Source: Polyangiaceae bacterium
GTDB lineage: Bacteria; Myxococcota_A; Polyangia; Polyangiales; Polyangiaceae
Length of the DNA: 64,000 nucleotides
Direction of reading: 5' to 3'
Assembly: GCA_013361525.1 (NCBI GenBank)
Contig: JABFXY010000013.1
Coordinates: 20,063-84,062, forward strand
Shown one piece after another: positions 37,042 through 46,448 of the stretch (within the stretch, counting starts at the first letter, position 1; the number at the start of each line of letters is the position of its first letter). The position numbers and the translations under genes are program-made. Below the pieces are notes generated by a model that had not been told where the DNA came from, did no database searches, and saw only the letters and a list, made by a program, of their open reading frames with translations.

Positions 37042-38559
37042 ATGCGCAAACTCCGCCTAATGTCCGCGAGCCTCCGTGCCTTGACCTTGATCTTCTTTGG
37101 GGCTGCATCCGCCGGTTGCGCGATCCTCGACGGCACACTCTTCGAGGACGGTGAAGGCGCCGCGGGCGGCAATGCGAGCACGAACACGACGTCGACCGGG
37201 GGCGCCGGCGGCGGTGGCGCCAACGACGGCGGCTCGCACAGCGGCGGAGGCGGTGCGAGCGCGGGCGGCAATGGTGGAACCGGCGGTGAAGGTGGAAGCA
37301 TTGCGCCACCCGAATGGATGGTCGGTGCCACGCAGCTCGAGGAAGAGGTTCGTTTCCTCGACTTCGATCTGGGCAATCAGCAGATCGTCGTCGCCGGTGC
37401 GGCGCGTCGCTCCGCCGATGGAACGGGGAAGTTCGCACTCGGCGCCAACTGCAGCGGACAGGCCCTAGGGGAAGGATGGACCACGTTCGTCGCCTTCTAC
37501 GATCTCGATGGTGCGTGCCTTCACCTCGAGATGTCGGTGTTCTCGACGAGCGACCTTCCGCGCGTCGCCATCTCTGGTGCACCCACGGCGGACGCTGCGT
37601 ACCTGGCGCTCACAGCGAACGGCGTCGCGTCGATCTATCGGTTCGAGCTCGGAAGCCTCGCCACGGAGTTCCCGTTCGGCGGCGCGGGCGCCGCGAACGA
37701 TCTCGCGCTCGCCGACGACACGATCCTCGTCGCCGGGTGGGTCGACGAAGGAAACGACAACGCATGTTTCCCGCAGCCCCAAGCGGGCTCCAGGCGACGG
37801 TCGGCGCTGCTCGCGCTCGATCCGGTGTCGTTCGCGTGCGAGGAGCTCACGCAAGACGTCTCCGCCGACGGACAAGACGACGAGCTCACGCGCATTGCCA
37901 CCGACGGAGACAGCATCGTCGTGAGCGGCTACGTCGGCGGCGGCGCCGGCGGCAGCAATGCCTCGCCCTGCTCCGATTGCGTGTTCACCGGGACCCCGAA
38001 ACAATTGTCGGCGAACGCGGTCGCCGGGGCCCCGATTGCAGACTGCTCCTTTCCTCCGGTCGCCGTCGAAGGCCCTGCGCGCTGGGCGCTCGTCGCGGCA
38101 TGCACGGGCGCAGCGCCGGCTCAGCTCCACAATCTCGCGGGCGAAGGCGTCGTCACCTTCGATTCGCTGCTCATCTCCGCCATCAAGACCTACGCCATCA
38201 CGCTGACCTCGAATGGCGTCTACGGCGGCGGGGTCGCCGACTGGCCGGCACCCGGTGGAACGGCCGGGGTGATCGTGCGAACGAGCATCGAATCGCACCT
38301 CCCCGAGGCATTCCGAGTCCAGGAAGGTGAGGGGCGCAAAGTCGACGTACGGGGCCTCGCCAACTTGGACGACGGCGTCCTCGTCATCGGCAACTACTCG
38401 GGCAACGCGACCTGCGAAGCCCTATGCCCCGCGAACAAGCTCGCGATCGTCGAGACGGACGGCGCAGCTTTGCTCTCGAATGACTCGATGGTCGGCTGCA
38501 AGGGCGAATACTGCGGGCCGTATATCGCGCTATGGCAGCCGCCGACGCTCGATCCGTGA
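37042..38559 (+). CDS. Large myxobacterial-type lipoprotein with Gly/Ser-rich linker
   Basis: A 505-residue lipoprotein: lipobox SAGC (cysteine about residue 26), a Gly/Ser/Thr linker to about residue 88, then a domain of about 410 residues with repeated short strands (for example ANDLALADDTILVAGWVDEG, TRIATDGDSIVVSGYVGG, GLANLDDGVLVIGNYSG) that looks like a beta-propeller. Paired cysteines occur throughout. No enzyme motif is seen; a surface role is likely. Confidence 0.8.
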   Translation: MRKLRLMSASLRALTLIFFGAASAGCAILDGTLFEDGEGAAGGNASTNTTSTGGAGGGGANDGGSHSGGGGASAGGNGGTGGEGGSIAPPEWMVGATQLEEEVRFLDFDLGNQQIVVAGAARRSADGTGKFALGANCSGQALGEGWTTFVAFYDLDGACLHLEMSVFSTSDLPRVAISGAPTADAAYLALTANGVASIYRFELGSLATEFPFGGAGAANDLALADDTILVAGWVDEGNDNACFPQPQAGSRRRSALLALDPVSFACEELTQDVSADGQDDELTRIATDGDSIVVSGYVGGGAGGSNASPCSDCVFTGTPKQLSANAVAGAPIADCSFPPVAVEGPARWALVAACTGAAPAQLHNLAGEGVVTFDSLLISAIKTYAITLTSNGVYGGGVADWPAPGGTAGVIVRTSIESHLPEAFRVQEGEGRKVDVRGLANLDDGVLVIGNYSGNATCEALCPANKLAIVETDGAALLSNDSMVGCKGEYCGPYIALWQPPTLDP

Positions 38560-38732
38560 TCTGCCGCCAGACGTCGCAGTCGAGCGCACTGCGACGATTT
38601 CGTTCGCAGCGTGCGTGGCAACGAGCGGCGAAATGGCGCCGGGCCACACGCTGCGCGCGTTCGTACGGTAGGTTCGCCACCCAAACGGCCGGCATGCTCG
38701 GTGCACCCGCGTGCGGACGGGGTGGGGACATC

Positions 38733-39281
38733 ATGCTGGCAGGCAAATCGCAGCTCGCCCGGATCGCATTACAACGGCCGTGCGCCTCCATCGTGCTGTG
38801 GGGCACGCCGTTATTACGCCGTTACCGAACCCTGGTTCGTGAGATCGAAGTGCTCTCCAAACGGCCCGTCGTCATCCAACATCGTCATCACGCTTTCGAC
38901 ACCGTCGGGGTCGACCGCGCATTCGAGTGCGCCGAAGCGGTCGAGATAGCCGCGCAGCTCGGCAAACGCACGCTCGCGCAGCAATGGTTCATCTCGCACG
39001 GCGAGGTCGGCCTCGTTCCTCCTTGCGTGCTCGCGAGTCAGATCGGCGTCGACCCGTTCGACTACCAGCGCCGATTCTTCGAGGGTTTGGGGCACACGGC
39101 CGTGGAGCGAGATCTCCAAACGGCGAAGCGACTCGGCTTCGACGGTCCGATCGTGGCGGTGATCGACGGGCGTGCATTCAAAGGAAACGTTACGGCGGAG
39201 GAGCTGCTCGACGCATTGCCTCGGTTCCCCAATGCTCGCTCCGCCGCGGACGGCGTTACAGCAGCGCGCCGCGCAGGATGA
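38733..39281 (+). CDS. DsbA-like thioredoxin-fold protein without the CxxC active site
   Basis: About 182 residues. The second half follows the DsbA-like pattern: a helical region with AAQLGKRTLAQQWFISHG, and a C-terminal VERDLQTAKRLGFDGPIVAVIDGRAFKGN matching the adaptor strand ahead of the final helix. In the first strand-helix unit, where CPxC is expected, the sequence is WGTPLLRR (about residues 23-30), so redox activity is not expected. The ATG at 38733 has a GGGG stretch upstream; longer in-frame starts look unnatural. Its last 26 bases overlap the convergent mgtE gene. Confidence 0.6.
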   Translation: MLAGKSQLARIALQRPCASIVLWGTPLLRRYRTLVREIEVLSKRPVVIQHRHHAFDTVGVDRAFECAEAVEIAAQLGKRTLAQQWFISHGEVGLVPPCVLASQIGVDPFDYQRRFFEGLGHTAVERDLQTAKRLGFDGPIVAVIDGRAFKGNVTAEELLDALPRFPNARSAADGVTAARRAG

Positions 39282-40569
39282 CCTCCGCGACGCTGAAGTA
39301 GATAACCAGACCCGAAACATCCACCAGCGTCGCGACGAAGGGCGCCGACGCGCTCGCGGGATCGAAGCCCGCCCGACGGATGAGGAACGGGAGCATCGAC
39401 CCGGCGACCGTCCCCCACGTGACGACGCCGATGAGACTCACGGCGACGGTCGCGGCGACGCGAAAGTAATGCTCGCCATAGCTGTGGAGGAACGTCTGCC
39501 AAAGAAGGATGCGGGCGAACCCGATGCACGCGAGCACACAGCCGAGCGCGAGGCCGGACGCGAGCTCTCGTCGAACCACGCGCCACCAGTCTCGCAACTT
39601 CACCTCGCCCAGCGCCATCGCCCGAATGATGAGCGTCGTCGCCTGGGACCCGGAGTTGCCGCCGCTCGAAATGATGAGTGGGACGAACAAAGCGAGGACG
39701 ACCGCCCGCGCAATCTCGTCCTCGTAATGGGACATGGCGCTCGCCGTGAGCATCTCGCCGAGAAAGAGCGCAGCGAGCCAACCTGCGCGCTTTTTGACCA
39801 TATGAAACAGACCTGTCTGCAAATACGGTGTCTCGAGCGCCTCCATACCGCCGAGCTTTTGGATGTCTTCGGTCGCCGCCCGCTGAACGACGTGGACGAT
39901 GTCGTCGAGCGTGACGATTCCCTTGATTCGGCCCTCGACATCGACGACTGGCACCGCGCTCAGGTTGTACCGCGCGATGACCCGGGCGACGGCCTCTTGA
40001 TCCAAGTGGTCCGGCACCGAGACCACGTCGGTCTTCATCATGTTCGCGAGCGCCTCCCCCTCCCCGGCTGCGAACAAATCTCGAAAAGACACGACGCCTC
40101 GAAGGTGCTGCCCGGCGTCCACGACATAGGCATAGTAAATGGTCTCGAGGCGCTCCCTCGCCTGGCACCGCAGGTATCGAATCGCCTCGTCGACCGTCAT
40201 CTCCGGGCGTAGCCGCGCGAATCGCGGGCTCATCAATCCGCCGGCTGCGTCCTCGGCGTACGCGAGCAGCGCGGTGACCTCGGTGCGCGTGGGCTCGTCC
40301 AGCGCTCCCAGCAGCTCCGCGCGCCGCGCGGGCGACACCCGCTGGAGCACGTCGACGGCATCGTCGGGCGCGAGCAGCCGAATCCACCATCGCCGCTCCC
40401 CGCCGGGCATCTCGGCGAGCATTTGCGATTGGTCACCGGCGCTGAGGCCGAGGAAGAAATCGTCCGCTTCTCCTCGGCTCAGCTCCTGAAAGCCGGAGAA
40501 TCGCTCGTCCAGCGAGAGCACGGGCCAGACGTCCCTCAAGTCCTCGGCGGTCAGGTGCTCGTCAGGCAT
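39256..40569 (-). CDS. mgtE: Magnesium transporter MgtE
   Basis: A 437-residue MgtE-family Mg2+ channel: N-terminal superhelical domain (residues about 1-125), a CBS-domain pair (about 126-250, with VVSFRDLFAAGE and GIVTLDDIVHVV), a plug helix and five membrane helices. The pore-region motif PFVATLVDVSGLVIYFSVAE is intact. Mg2+ binding to the CBS/N domains gates the channel in known homologues. The convergent DsbA-like gene overlaps its 3' end by 26 bp. Confidence 0.95.
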   Translation of the reverse strand: MPDEHLTAEDLRDVWPVLSLDERFSGFQELSRGEADDFFLGLSAGDQSQMLAEMPGGERRWWIRLLAPDDAVDVLQRVSPARRAELLGALDEPTRTEVTALLAYAEDAAGGLMSPRFARLRPEMTVDEAIRYLRCQARERLETIYYAYVVDAGQHLRGVVSFRDLFAAGEGEALANMMKTDVVSVPDHLDQEAVARVIARYNLSAVPVVDVEGRIKGIVTLDDIVHVVQRAATEDIQKLGGMEALETPYLQTGLFHMVKKRAGWLAALFLGEMLTASAMSHYEDEIARAVVLALFVPLIISSGGNSGSQATTLIIRAMALGEVKLRDWWRVVRRELASGLALGCVLACIGFARILLWQTFLHSYGEHYFRVAATVAVSLIGVVTWGTVAGSMLPFLIRRAGFDPASASAPFVATLVDVSGLVIYFSVAEVILRGALL

Positions 40570-40701
40570 GGGTCACCTCGGGCGAACGGGGCGTGTAGCG
40601 GCTATGTCAGCGTCTCGAACGTTCGGGGTATCGGAGCGGCCGTGCGTGCCGGCACATGGGCTGCACATCCTAGTATTTGCCGGAACCGAATCGAGGACCC
40701 C

Positions 40702-41400
40702 ATGCGAGAACGCACGAGTCGCTGGTACCACGACGACTTCGATCGAGCGAAATACGACCGGGATGTATTGAGCAGCGACGAAGGCCCACGCCCCTGGACG
40801 GGTAGCCGCGACGAGGAGCGCGAAGACATGCGTGGCGGCCCGTACGCCGAACGTTACGAGCGGGCTGCGCCGCCGTTCGAGGTGATGCGAGGCGGAAGAG
40901 ACGCGGGCCGAGACGGCCGCACCTTCCTCGAACGCTACGGGGACGTCCCGCTGGACCAGCGCGCGCACGGCGACTGGGCTCCGCACCTTCGGGGATTCTC
41001 CGCGCGCGAGCATGAAGAGGGAATGCGACGCGGCCCCCGATCGGGCGGCGTGCCTCCGTCGAACGACGCTTCGGCAGGAGGCTTCAGAGGTCGAGGTCCA
41101 CGGGCCTATCGCCGCTCGGACGAGCGCATTCGTGAGGAGGTTTGCGATCTCCTCACGGACGACGACCGAATCGACGCCTCGGACATCGACGTCACCGTTA
41201 TGGACGGCGAAGTCGTTCTGTCCGGAAACGTGAGCGAGCGACCCATGAAACACTGGGCCGAAGAGCTCACGTCCCGCGTGCGCGGCGTCGCCGACGTCGT
41301 CAACCAATTGAGGATCGCGCACCCGAGACCGACGACACACGCGGCCCGGGCACCGCTGCCGAATCCGTCGCCCTCGTGGCGCGCCCGCGGTCCGCGCTAA
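40702..41400 (+). CDS. BON-domain protein with charged N-terminal region
   Basis: A 232-residue protein. The first about 140 residues are Arg/Asp/Gly-rich and probably disordered; then a BON domain (about 143-215) with SDERIREEVCDLLTDD, SDIDVTVMDGEVVLSGNV and RVRGVADVVNQL. BON domains bind membranes or other envelope parts and are frequent in stress proteins. No signal peptide is visible, so it is probably cytoplasmic. GAGGA precedes the ATG by four bases. It opens the stress/signalling region on this side. Confidence 0.82.
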   Translation: MRERTSRWYHDDFDRAKYDRDVLSSDEGPRPWTGSRDEEREDMRGGPYAERYERAAPPFEVMRGGRDAGRDGRTFLERYGDVPLDQRAHGDWAPHLRGFSAREHEEGMRRGPRSGGVPPSNDASAGGFRGRGPRAYRRSDERIREEVCDLLTDDDRIDASDIDVTVMDGEVVLSGNVSERPMKHWAEELTSRVRGVADVVNQLRIAHPRPTTHAARAPLPNPSPSWRARGPR

Positions 41401-41429
41401 CGCACGCTTCGTCGCACGTGACGTTTCGA

Positions 41430-41458
41430 CTCGAATGTGGCTATGCGCCACATTCGAG
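41430..41458. terminator. Strong hairpin between BON gene and sensor-kinase-like gene
   Basis: Perfect 12-bp arms (CTCGAATGTGGC and GCCACATTCGAG) around a five-base loop, 29 bp after the BON-domain stop. No T-run follows. It could end the BON transcript or act in the leader of the gene at 41559. Confidence 0.45.
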
Positions 41459-41558
41459 ACTACGCAGCATGCCCTTGACGTATTCAACCCCCGTTGTTTT
41501 GATTGTGCCGACGACGAGACGTCGATTTCACTCGGCAACAAGCAATGGGAGCCGGCGC

Positions 41559-42605
41559 ATGAGTCCGCGCGAGGAAGCAAACTCGTCTCCACAACTGCTG
41601 ACCGACCGATTGGGTATCATTTACAGCGCCAACGAGGAGGCGCGCCGGCTCTTGGGTCGCGACCTCGTCGGCAAACAGATCTTCCGCTATGTCGAACGCG
41701 ATTGGGTCGACACCGTGCGAAGCACGCTCAGCTCCTTCGACGGCAAGGGCACGGCACGGCTCGAGGTGCGAATGAGCAGCGGTCGGCCTCCATCGTGGTC
41801 CATGCGGCTGCGCTTATGCAGGGCGGAGAGCCCTCATCGCCTTCAATGGATCATCGAGCCGGTCGGCGCCGAGACCGGCGTCTTCCCGACGGTGAAGGCC
41901 AACGCGGCACTGGAGGCACGGCCCCCGCGTGTCGTGCCCTCGTCGGACATTCCAGCAAACGCGCCCCCGGGTGGTCTACGTCTCGTCCTCGCCTGGACGA
42001 ACCTCCTGCGGCATGTCGACCTCTCCGACGTCGACCGTGCAACGACGATAGGGCGCATCGAGGAGCACATTCTGCAACAGGCGGCCGAGATCGAGAGTCT
42101 GTGGCACGCCGCCAGGTTGGAGTTGGGCGCCGTCGAAGTCCAATGTCGGAACCTATCATTATCGGATCTCGTGCGCGTGTGCGTCGAGGGGATGCAGCCT
42201 GCGGCGCAGGCCACCGGCACGACGATGACGCTGCATATCGATCAGTCGCCGATCGTCTGCGCCGACGAGCTCCGCCTCGCGCAGGTCGTCACGCACTTAC
42301 TTTCGAACGCGATCCGATTCACCCCAGCGGGCGGCGAGATCGATATCTACGTGGGTGTCCTCGAGGACACTGCGCTCTTGCGTGTATGCGATACCGGCGT
42401 CGGAATGACGAAAGACCATGTCGCGCGGGTCTTCGACAGCCCGTGGAACAACACCGAGCCGTCGACGTCGGGAGCCAGCTCGGCGTTCGGCCTCTTCCTC
42501 GTGCGGCGGATCGTGGAGCTACACAAAGGCTCGGTCCGCGCCTTCAGCCCGGGCCCGGGCCATGGTTCGATCTTCACGGTCCGGCTGCCGTACGTTTCGG
42601 CGTAG
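41559..42605 (+). CDS. PAS-HATPase protein resembling a histidine kinase but lacking the phospho-accepting His
   Basis: About 348 residues, no membrane helix. A short PAS domain (about residues 12-110: LTDRLGIIYSANEEARRLLG) is followed by a dimerisation-like helical pair (LRLVLAWTNLLRHVD ... AAEIESLWHAARLELG) and an HATPase domain with N box (Asn250 in LLSNAIRFTP) and G1 box (Asp278 in DTGVGM). The H box that should precede LAWTNLLR is missing (IPANAPPGG instead of H-E-L-R-T-P-L) and the G2 box reads SAFGLF. It may be a regulatory partner rather than a kinase. The ATG at 41559 has GGGAG upstream. Confidence 0.82.
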   Translation: MSPREEANSSPQLLTDRLGIIYSANEEARRLLGRDLVGKQIFRYVERDWVDTVRSTLSSFDGKGTARLEVRMSSGRPPSWSMRLRLCRAESPHRLQWIIEPVGAETGVFPTVKANAALEARPPRVVPSSDIPANAPPGGLRLVLAWTNLLRHVDLSDVDRATTIGRIEEHILQQAAEIESLWHAARLELGAVEVQCRNLSLSDLVRVCVEGMQPAAQATGTTMTLHIDQSPIVCADELRLAQVVTHLLSNAIRFTPAGGEIDIYVGVLEDTALLRVCDTGVGMTKDHVARVFDSPWNNTEPSTSGASSAFGLFLVRRIVELHKGSVRAFSPGPGHGSIFTVRLPYVSA

Positions 42606-42734
42606 CCGTCGACGAAGTGGGTCTTGGAGGCCATTGGGGGGGCAGCCTGCCTCACCCACCGTTCTCCGGATTGCACGTGATGTGGCGCCCCTGTCGAGCA
42701 CACGACTTGCAGCCCATAACGCACGGATCAGTTT

Positions 42735-45203
42735 ATGCGGGAGCAACGGATCGAACGCCTCGGCTGCATTCTGTGTCTAGCAGGGGCGGTCCCCGGGCTG
42801 CTCGCGCTCGTTGGCTGGACCTTCGGCATCGACGCGCTCACGCGCATCGTGCGTGGCCAACCGCAGATTCCCCCCACGAGCTCGATTGCGCTCCTGTTCA
42901 TCGGCTTGGCCGGCGCGCTTCGCCTGCAGCCCATCGCCGGCCGATGGCGTACGGCGCTCTCTTTCGCTGCCGCGCTGTGCGTGCTCGCGCTCGGGATTGG
43001 AACACTCACCGAGTACCTGCTCGGGTTGGACGCCGGCATCACTCGACTCGTGCCCCTCGGCGACGTCTCCCAACCGCCGCCCATGTCGCCGCCGACGGCG
43101 ATGGCGTCGACGCTTCTTGCTTCGGCGCTCCTCATGCTCGACGTCCAGCCCTCGGCGCGAGCTCGCCCGTCGGAGTGGCTGATTGTCATGGCTGCGTTGA
43201 TGGGTTTGATCACCCTCACGGGGATCCTCTTGGGCGCGTCGCCCCTCTATCACTTTGGTGGGACGAGCCTCGTCGTCATCGCTCCCCTGACCGCCCTCAG
43301 TCTCTGCCTCACCGCCTTCGGCCTCTTGTTCGAGCGACCGGCGGGCGGGTTCATGCGCGTCGCCACCGCGCGAGGTCCCGGCGGGCTGATGTTCCGACGG
43401 CTCGTGCTTCCGACGGTGTTGGCGCCGGTGTTGGTCGCGTTCGTCGTCAGTCGGTTATTCGAGTCGCAGCGCATCGGCGACTTCGAGGTCGCAATCGCCA
43501 TCGTTGCCATTACCACGGCGACGATGGGCTTCGTCATGCTCATCCTCAATGCCGCGCCGCTCAACCGGCTCGGGCACGACCTCGTGGAGGCCAGAAACTT
43601 TCTTCAGAACATGTTCGACAGCTCCACCCAATACAGCATCATCGCCAAAGACCTCGACCGGCGGATTCTGCAATGGAACGAGGGCGCACGGCGCCTCTAC
43701 GGGTATGAGGCCGAGGAGGTCGTGGGAAAGAACAGCGAGATCCTGCACACGACCGAAGACATCCAATCAGGAATCATCGAAGAGCTCCACCGTCGCGCCC
43801 TCGACGAAGGTCGAGCCGAGGGCATCTTTCACCGTCGGAGGAAAGACGGCTCGGAGTTCGTCGCGCGCGTAACCATTACGCGGAGAGAGGACTCGGCAGG
43901 ACACCCCATCGGCTACCTTCTCATGAGTCGGGACGTTACCGCGGAGCAGCGGGCTGCCGAGGAGCAGAAGTTCCTCGCGGAGCTCGGCAACCTCCTCCAA
44001 ACCTCGTTGGAGAAGCCTGCGACGATCGAGCGCATCGCGCAGCTGGTCGTCGGGTTTATGGGTGACATCTGCGCCGTCGACACGGTCGATCAGGAGGGCA
44101 ATGTCAGCCGCGCAAAGGTCGTTGCCGCCAATCCTGCGCGTGTCGCATTGGCAGAAGCCATCCAGCGCACCCCGCTCGAGCGAAGTCGTCCCGATCCTGT
44201 ATGGACCGTCCTGGAAAGGGGTCGACCCCTGCTGATTCCGGAGGTGCGTCCCGATGTCGTTCATACGCTCCTCGATGGTGGAGCGCTCGGGCAGCTGTTC
44301 GAGACTTTGGAAGCGACGTCGGCCATGTTCGTCCCGCTCTGGGCCCGCAACCGCATGATCGCCGTGATGACCATCGTGTGCAGTCGGCCGGGTAAGAAGG
44401 GGTACGGCGCGGACGACCTCCGCCTGGCCGAGGAGGTCGCACGGCGCGCAGCGCTCGCCATCGACAATGCCGAGCTCTATGAGGCCGCGCAGGAGGCCAT
44501 TGCGACGCGGGACCACCTCCTGGGGATCGTCGCGCACGATCTACGAAATCCGCTCAACGCCGTCGTCATGCACGCCTCGCTCCTCCGCGCGCGCGGCGCC
44601 TTGGACGAGCAACAGTCGCGCAAGACTGCCGAAGGTATCCAGCGCGCGGCGAAGCGCATGAACCGGCTCATTCAGGATCTGCTCGACGTGACGAAGGTCG
44701 AAGCCGGCCGCCTATCCATCGAAATGGGTCGCTTCGGCGCGGACCAGCTCGTCTCCGAAGCCATCGAATCCGAAAAGCCGCTCGCCGCTGCGGCCTCCAT
44801 CGAGCTTCGGACCGATGCCGCCCCGCACCTTCCGCAGGTCGCCGCCGACCGCGATCGCGTGCTCCAGGTGTTCGAAAACTTGATTGGCAATGCCCTGAAG
44901 TTCACGGGCCGCGGTGGTCGCATCACCGTCGGCGCCGCACCGAGATCGGTCGATGTACTCTTCTGGGTCGCGGATACCGGCCCCGGCATGCCCGCTGAAG
45001 ACATCCCGCATTTGTTCGACCGATTCTGGCAAGCGCGCAAAGCGACGCGGCACGGCGCCGGGCTCGGGTTGTCGATCGTCAAAGGCATCGTCGAAGCCCA
45101 CGGTGGCCGCATCTGGGTCGAGAGCACGGTCGGTCGGGGCAGCACCTTCTTCTTCACGCTTCCCGTTGCAGCTCGCGCCCGAGAGCGACGACGCGCGCTC
45201 TAG
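42735..45203 (+). CDS. Membrane histidine kinase with PAS and GAF domains
   Basis: An 822-residue sensor kinase. Eight hydrophobic helices occupy residues about 8-275, a MASE-like membrane sensor. They are followed by a PAS domain (about 290-395), a GAF domain (about 405-570), HisKA with phospho-acceptor His601 (IVAHDLRNPLN) and HATPase_c with N box (ENLIGNALKFT), DTGPGMP and GAGLGLSIVKGIVEAHGG. All catalytic boxes are intact. It follows the H-box-less protein at 41559 by 129 bp in the same direction; its receiver partner may be the stand-alone protein at 48586. Confidence 0.93.
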   Translation: MREQRIERLGCILCLAGAVPGLLALVGWTFGIDALTRIVRGQPQIPPTSSIALLFIGLAGALRLQPIAGRWRTALSFAAALCVLALGIGTLTEYLLGLDAGITRLVPLGDVSQPPPMSPPTAMASTLLASALLMLDVQPSARARPSEWLIVMAALMGLITLTGILLGASPLYHFGGTSLVVIAPLTALSLCLTAFGLLFERPAGGFMRVATARGPGGLMFRRLVLPTVLAPVLVAFVVSRLFESQRIGDFEVAIAIVAITTATMGFVMLILNAAPLNRLGHDLVEARNFLQNMFDSSTQYSIIAKDLDRRILQWNEGARRLYGYEAEEVVGKNSEILHTTEDIQSGIIEELHRRALDEGRAEGIFHRRRKDGSEFVARVTITRREDSAGHPIGYLLMSRDVTAEQRAAEEQKFLAELGNLLQTSLEKPATIERIAQLVVGFMGDICAVDTVDQEGNVSRAKVVAANPARVALAEAIQRTPLERSRPDPVWTVLERGRPLLIPEVRPDVVHTLLDGGALGQLFETLEATSAMFVPLWARNRMIAVMTIVCSRPGKKGYGADDLRLAEEVARRAALAIDNAELYEAAQEAIATRDHLLGIVAHDLRNPLNAVVMHASLLRARGALDEQQSRKTAEGIQRAAKRMNRLIQDLLDVTKVEAGRLSIEMGRFGADQLVSEAIESEKPLAAAASIELRTDAAPHLPQVAADRDRVLQVFENLIGNALKFTGRGGRITVGAAPRSVDVLFWVADTGPGMPAEDIPHLFDRFWQARKATRHGAGLGLSIVKGIVEAHGGRIWVESTVGRGSTFFFTLPVAARARERRRAL

Positions 45204-45209
45204 GGCGCC

Positions 45210-46448
45210 CTACCCCCCACGGCGCCGCAGGACCTCGATCGCCGCGGCGATTCGGTCCTCATCCATCTCCGTTACGTCGACCACGGCCCCCGGCTCTCGG
45301 ACCAGCGGAATGGTCAGCTCGCCGCCCAGATGCTCACGAAACTCCTGAAGCCCCGCGAGGACGAGCGGAGCGCCCCCTTCATCGCACGCGTCGAGCGCGT
45401 CGTCCCAAACGCGAAATCCGATCGCCTCGAGTAGGTCGATGAGCTCGGTCGCGAACCCGCGATGCGCGATACCGGCATCGGTCGCATAGAGCGTGTCGAG
45501 CGCCATGCCGATTGCGACCGCCACTCCGTGACGTAGCGAGTGACGCGTCATCGACTCCAGTTTGTGCGCCGCCCAATGGCCGAAATCGAGCGGCCGCGAG
45601 CTGCCGAGCTCGAACGGATCTCCTGCCGTGGTGATGTGGGCGAGATGCAGCTCCGCACAGCGCCGCACGAGCCGACGGACAACGTCGTGCTCGAGCGCGG
45701 CGAGCGGGCCCGCATTGCGCACGATCCATTGGTAGAACCCGCGGTCTCGCAGCAGGGCGACCTTCACTGCCTCCGCCATGCCCGCGATCGTGTCGCGTCG
45801 CTCGAGCGTGCGGAGAAACTCGTCGTCGATGATCACGGCGAATGGAGGTGAGAAGGTACCGAGGAAGTTCTTCTTCCCCAATGCATTGATTCCGTTCTTC
45901 ACGCCCACGGACGAATCGGCTTGCGACAAGACCGTTGTCGGGATCCGTACCAGACGAACACCGCGGTGCGAAATCGCAGCCGCGTACCCCGCCATATCGA
46001 GGACAGCGCCCCCACCGACGGCGATCACGTAGGATTGCCGATCGATGCGTTCAGCTTCGATCGCTTCGACGACGCGACCGGCGATGTTTGGGTCGGTCTT
46101 ACATACCTCTCCACCTGGGACGACCAGGCAGGCTTCGATGCGCATCGTCGGATTCGCCCGGGCATAGGCCGCGAGCTCGGACTCCAGATCTGGTCGAGCG
46201 TGAGCCACGCCGCCGTCGATCACGACGATTGCGCGATGAACCCGAGCCGGCTCTCGCTGGGCGAGGGTCCGTGCGAGCAAGGGGTTCGACGGCTCGAGGA
46301 TGCCGGAGCAGAAGGCGACATCGTAATCGACCGGAATCGAGAACTGGGCGCGCAGCACACGCGCCCCGTACTTCTCGGGCAATTCGTCGAGGCGGCGCGA
46401 AGGCGCAACGCCCCCCGCGAACCGCCTCGCCGCGTCATACGGGATCAT
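45210..46448 (-). CDS. 3-dehydroquinate synthase-like sugar-phosphate cyclase (AroB superfamily)
   Basis: About 412 residues. The NAD-binding GGGAVLDMAGYAAA, PTTVLSQADSSVGVKNGIN, and metal-site histidines in DFGHWAAHKLE and RHGVAVAIGM place it in the dehydroquinate synthase superfamily. VKNGIN instead of the housekeeping GGKTGVN, and GKKNFLGTFSPPFAV, point to a divergent branch; from memory this resembles EboD-like or valiolone-synthase-like cyclases rather than AroB. Its start overlaps the cytochrome c stop (ATGA), so it belongs to a coupled operon. It is convergent with the histidine kinase, six bases apart. Confidence 0.82.
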   Translation of the reverse strand: MIPYDAARRFAGGVAPSRRLDELPEKYGARVLRAQFSIPVDYDVAFCSGILEPSNPLLARTLAQREPARVHRAIVVIDGGVAHARPDLESELAAYARANPTMRIEACLVVPGGEVCKTDPNIAGRVVEAIEAERIDRQSYVIAVGGGAVLDMAGYAAAISHRGVRLVRIPTTVLSQADSSVGVKNGINALGKKNFLGTFSPPFAVIIDDEFLRTLERRDTIAGMAEAVKVALLRDRGFYQWIVRNAGPLAALEHDVVRRLVRRCAELHLAHITTAGDPFELGSSRPLDFGHWAAHKLESMTRHSLRHGVAVAIGMALDTLYATDAGIAHRGFATELIDLLEAIGFRVWDDALDACDEGGAPLVLAGLQEFREHLGGELTIPLVREPGAVVDVTEMDEDRIAAAIEVLRRRGG

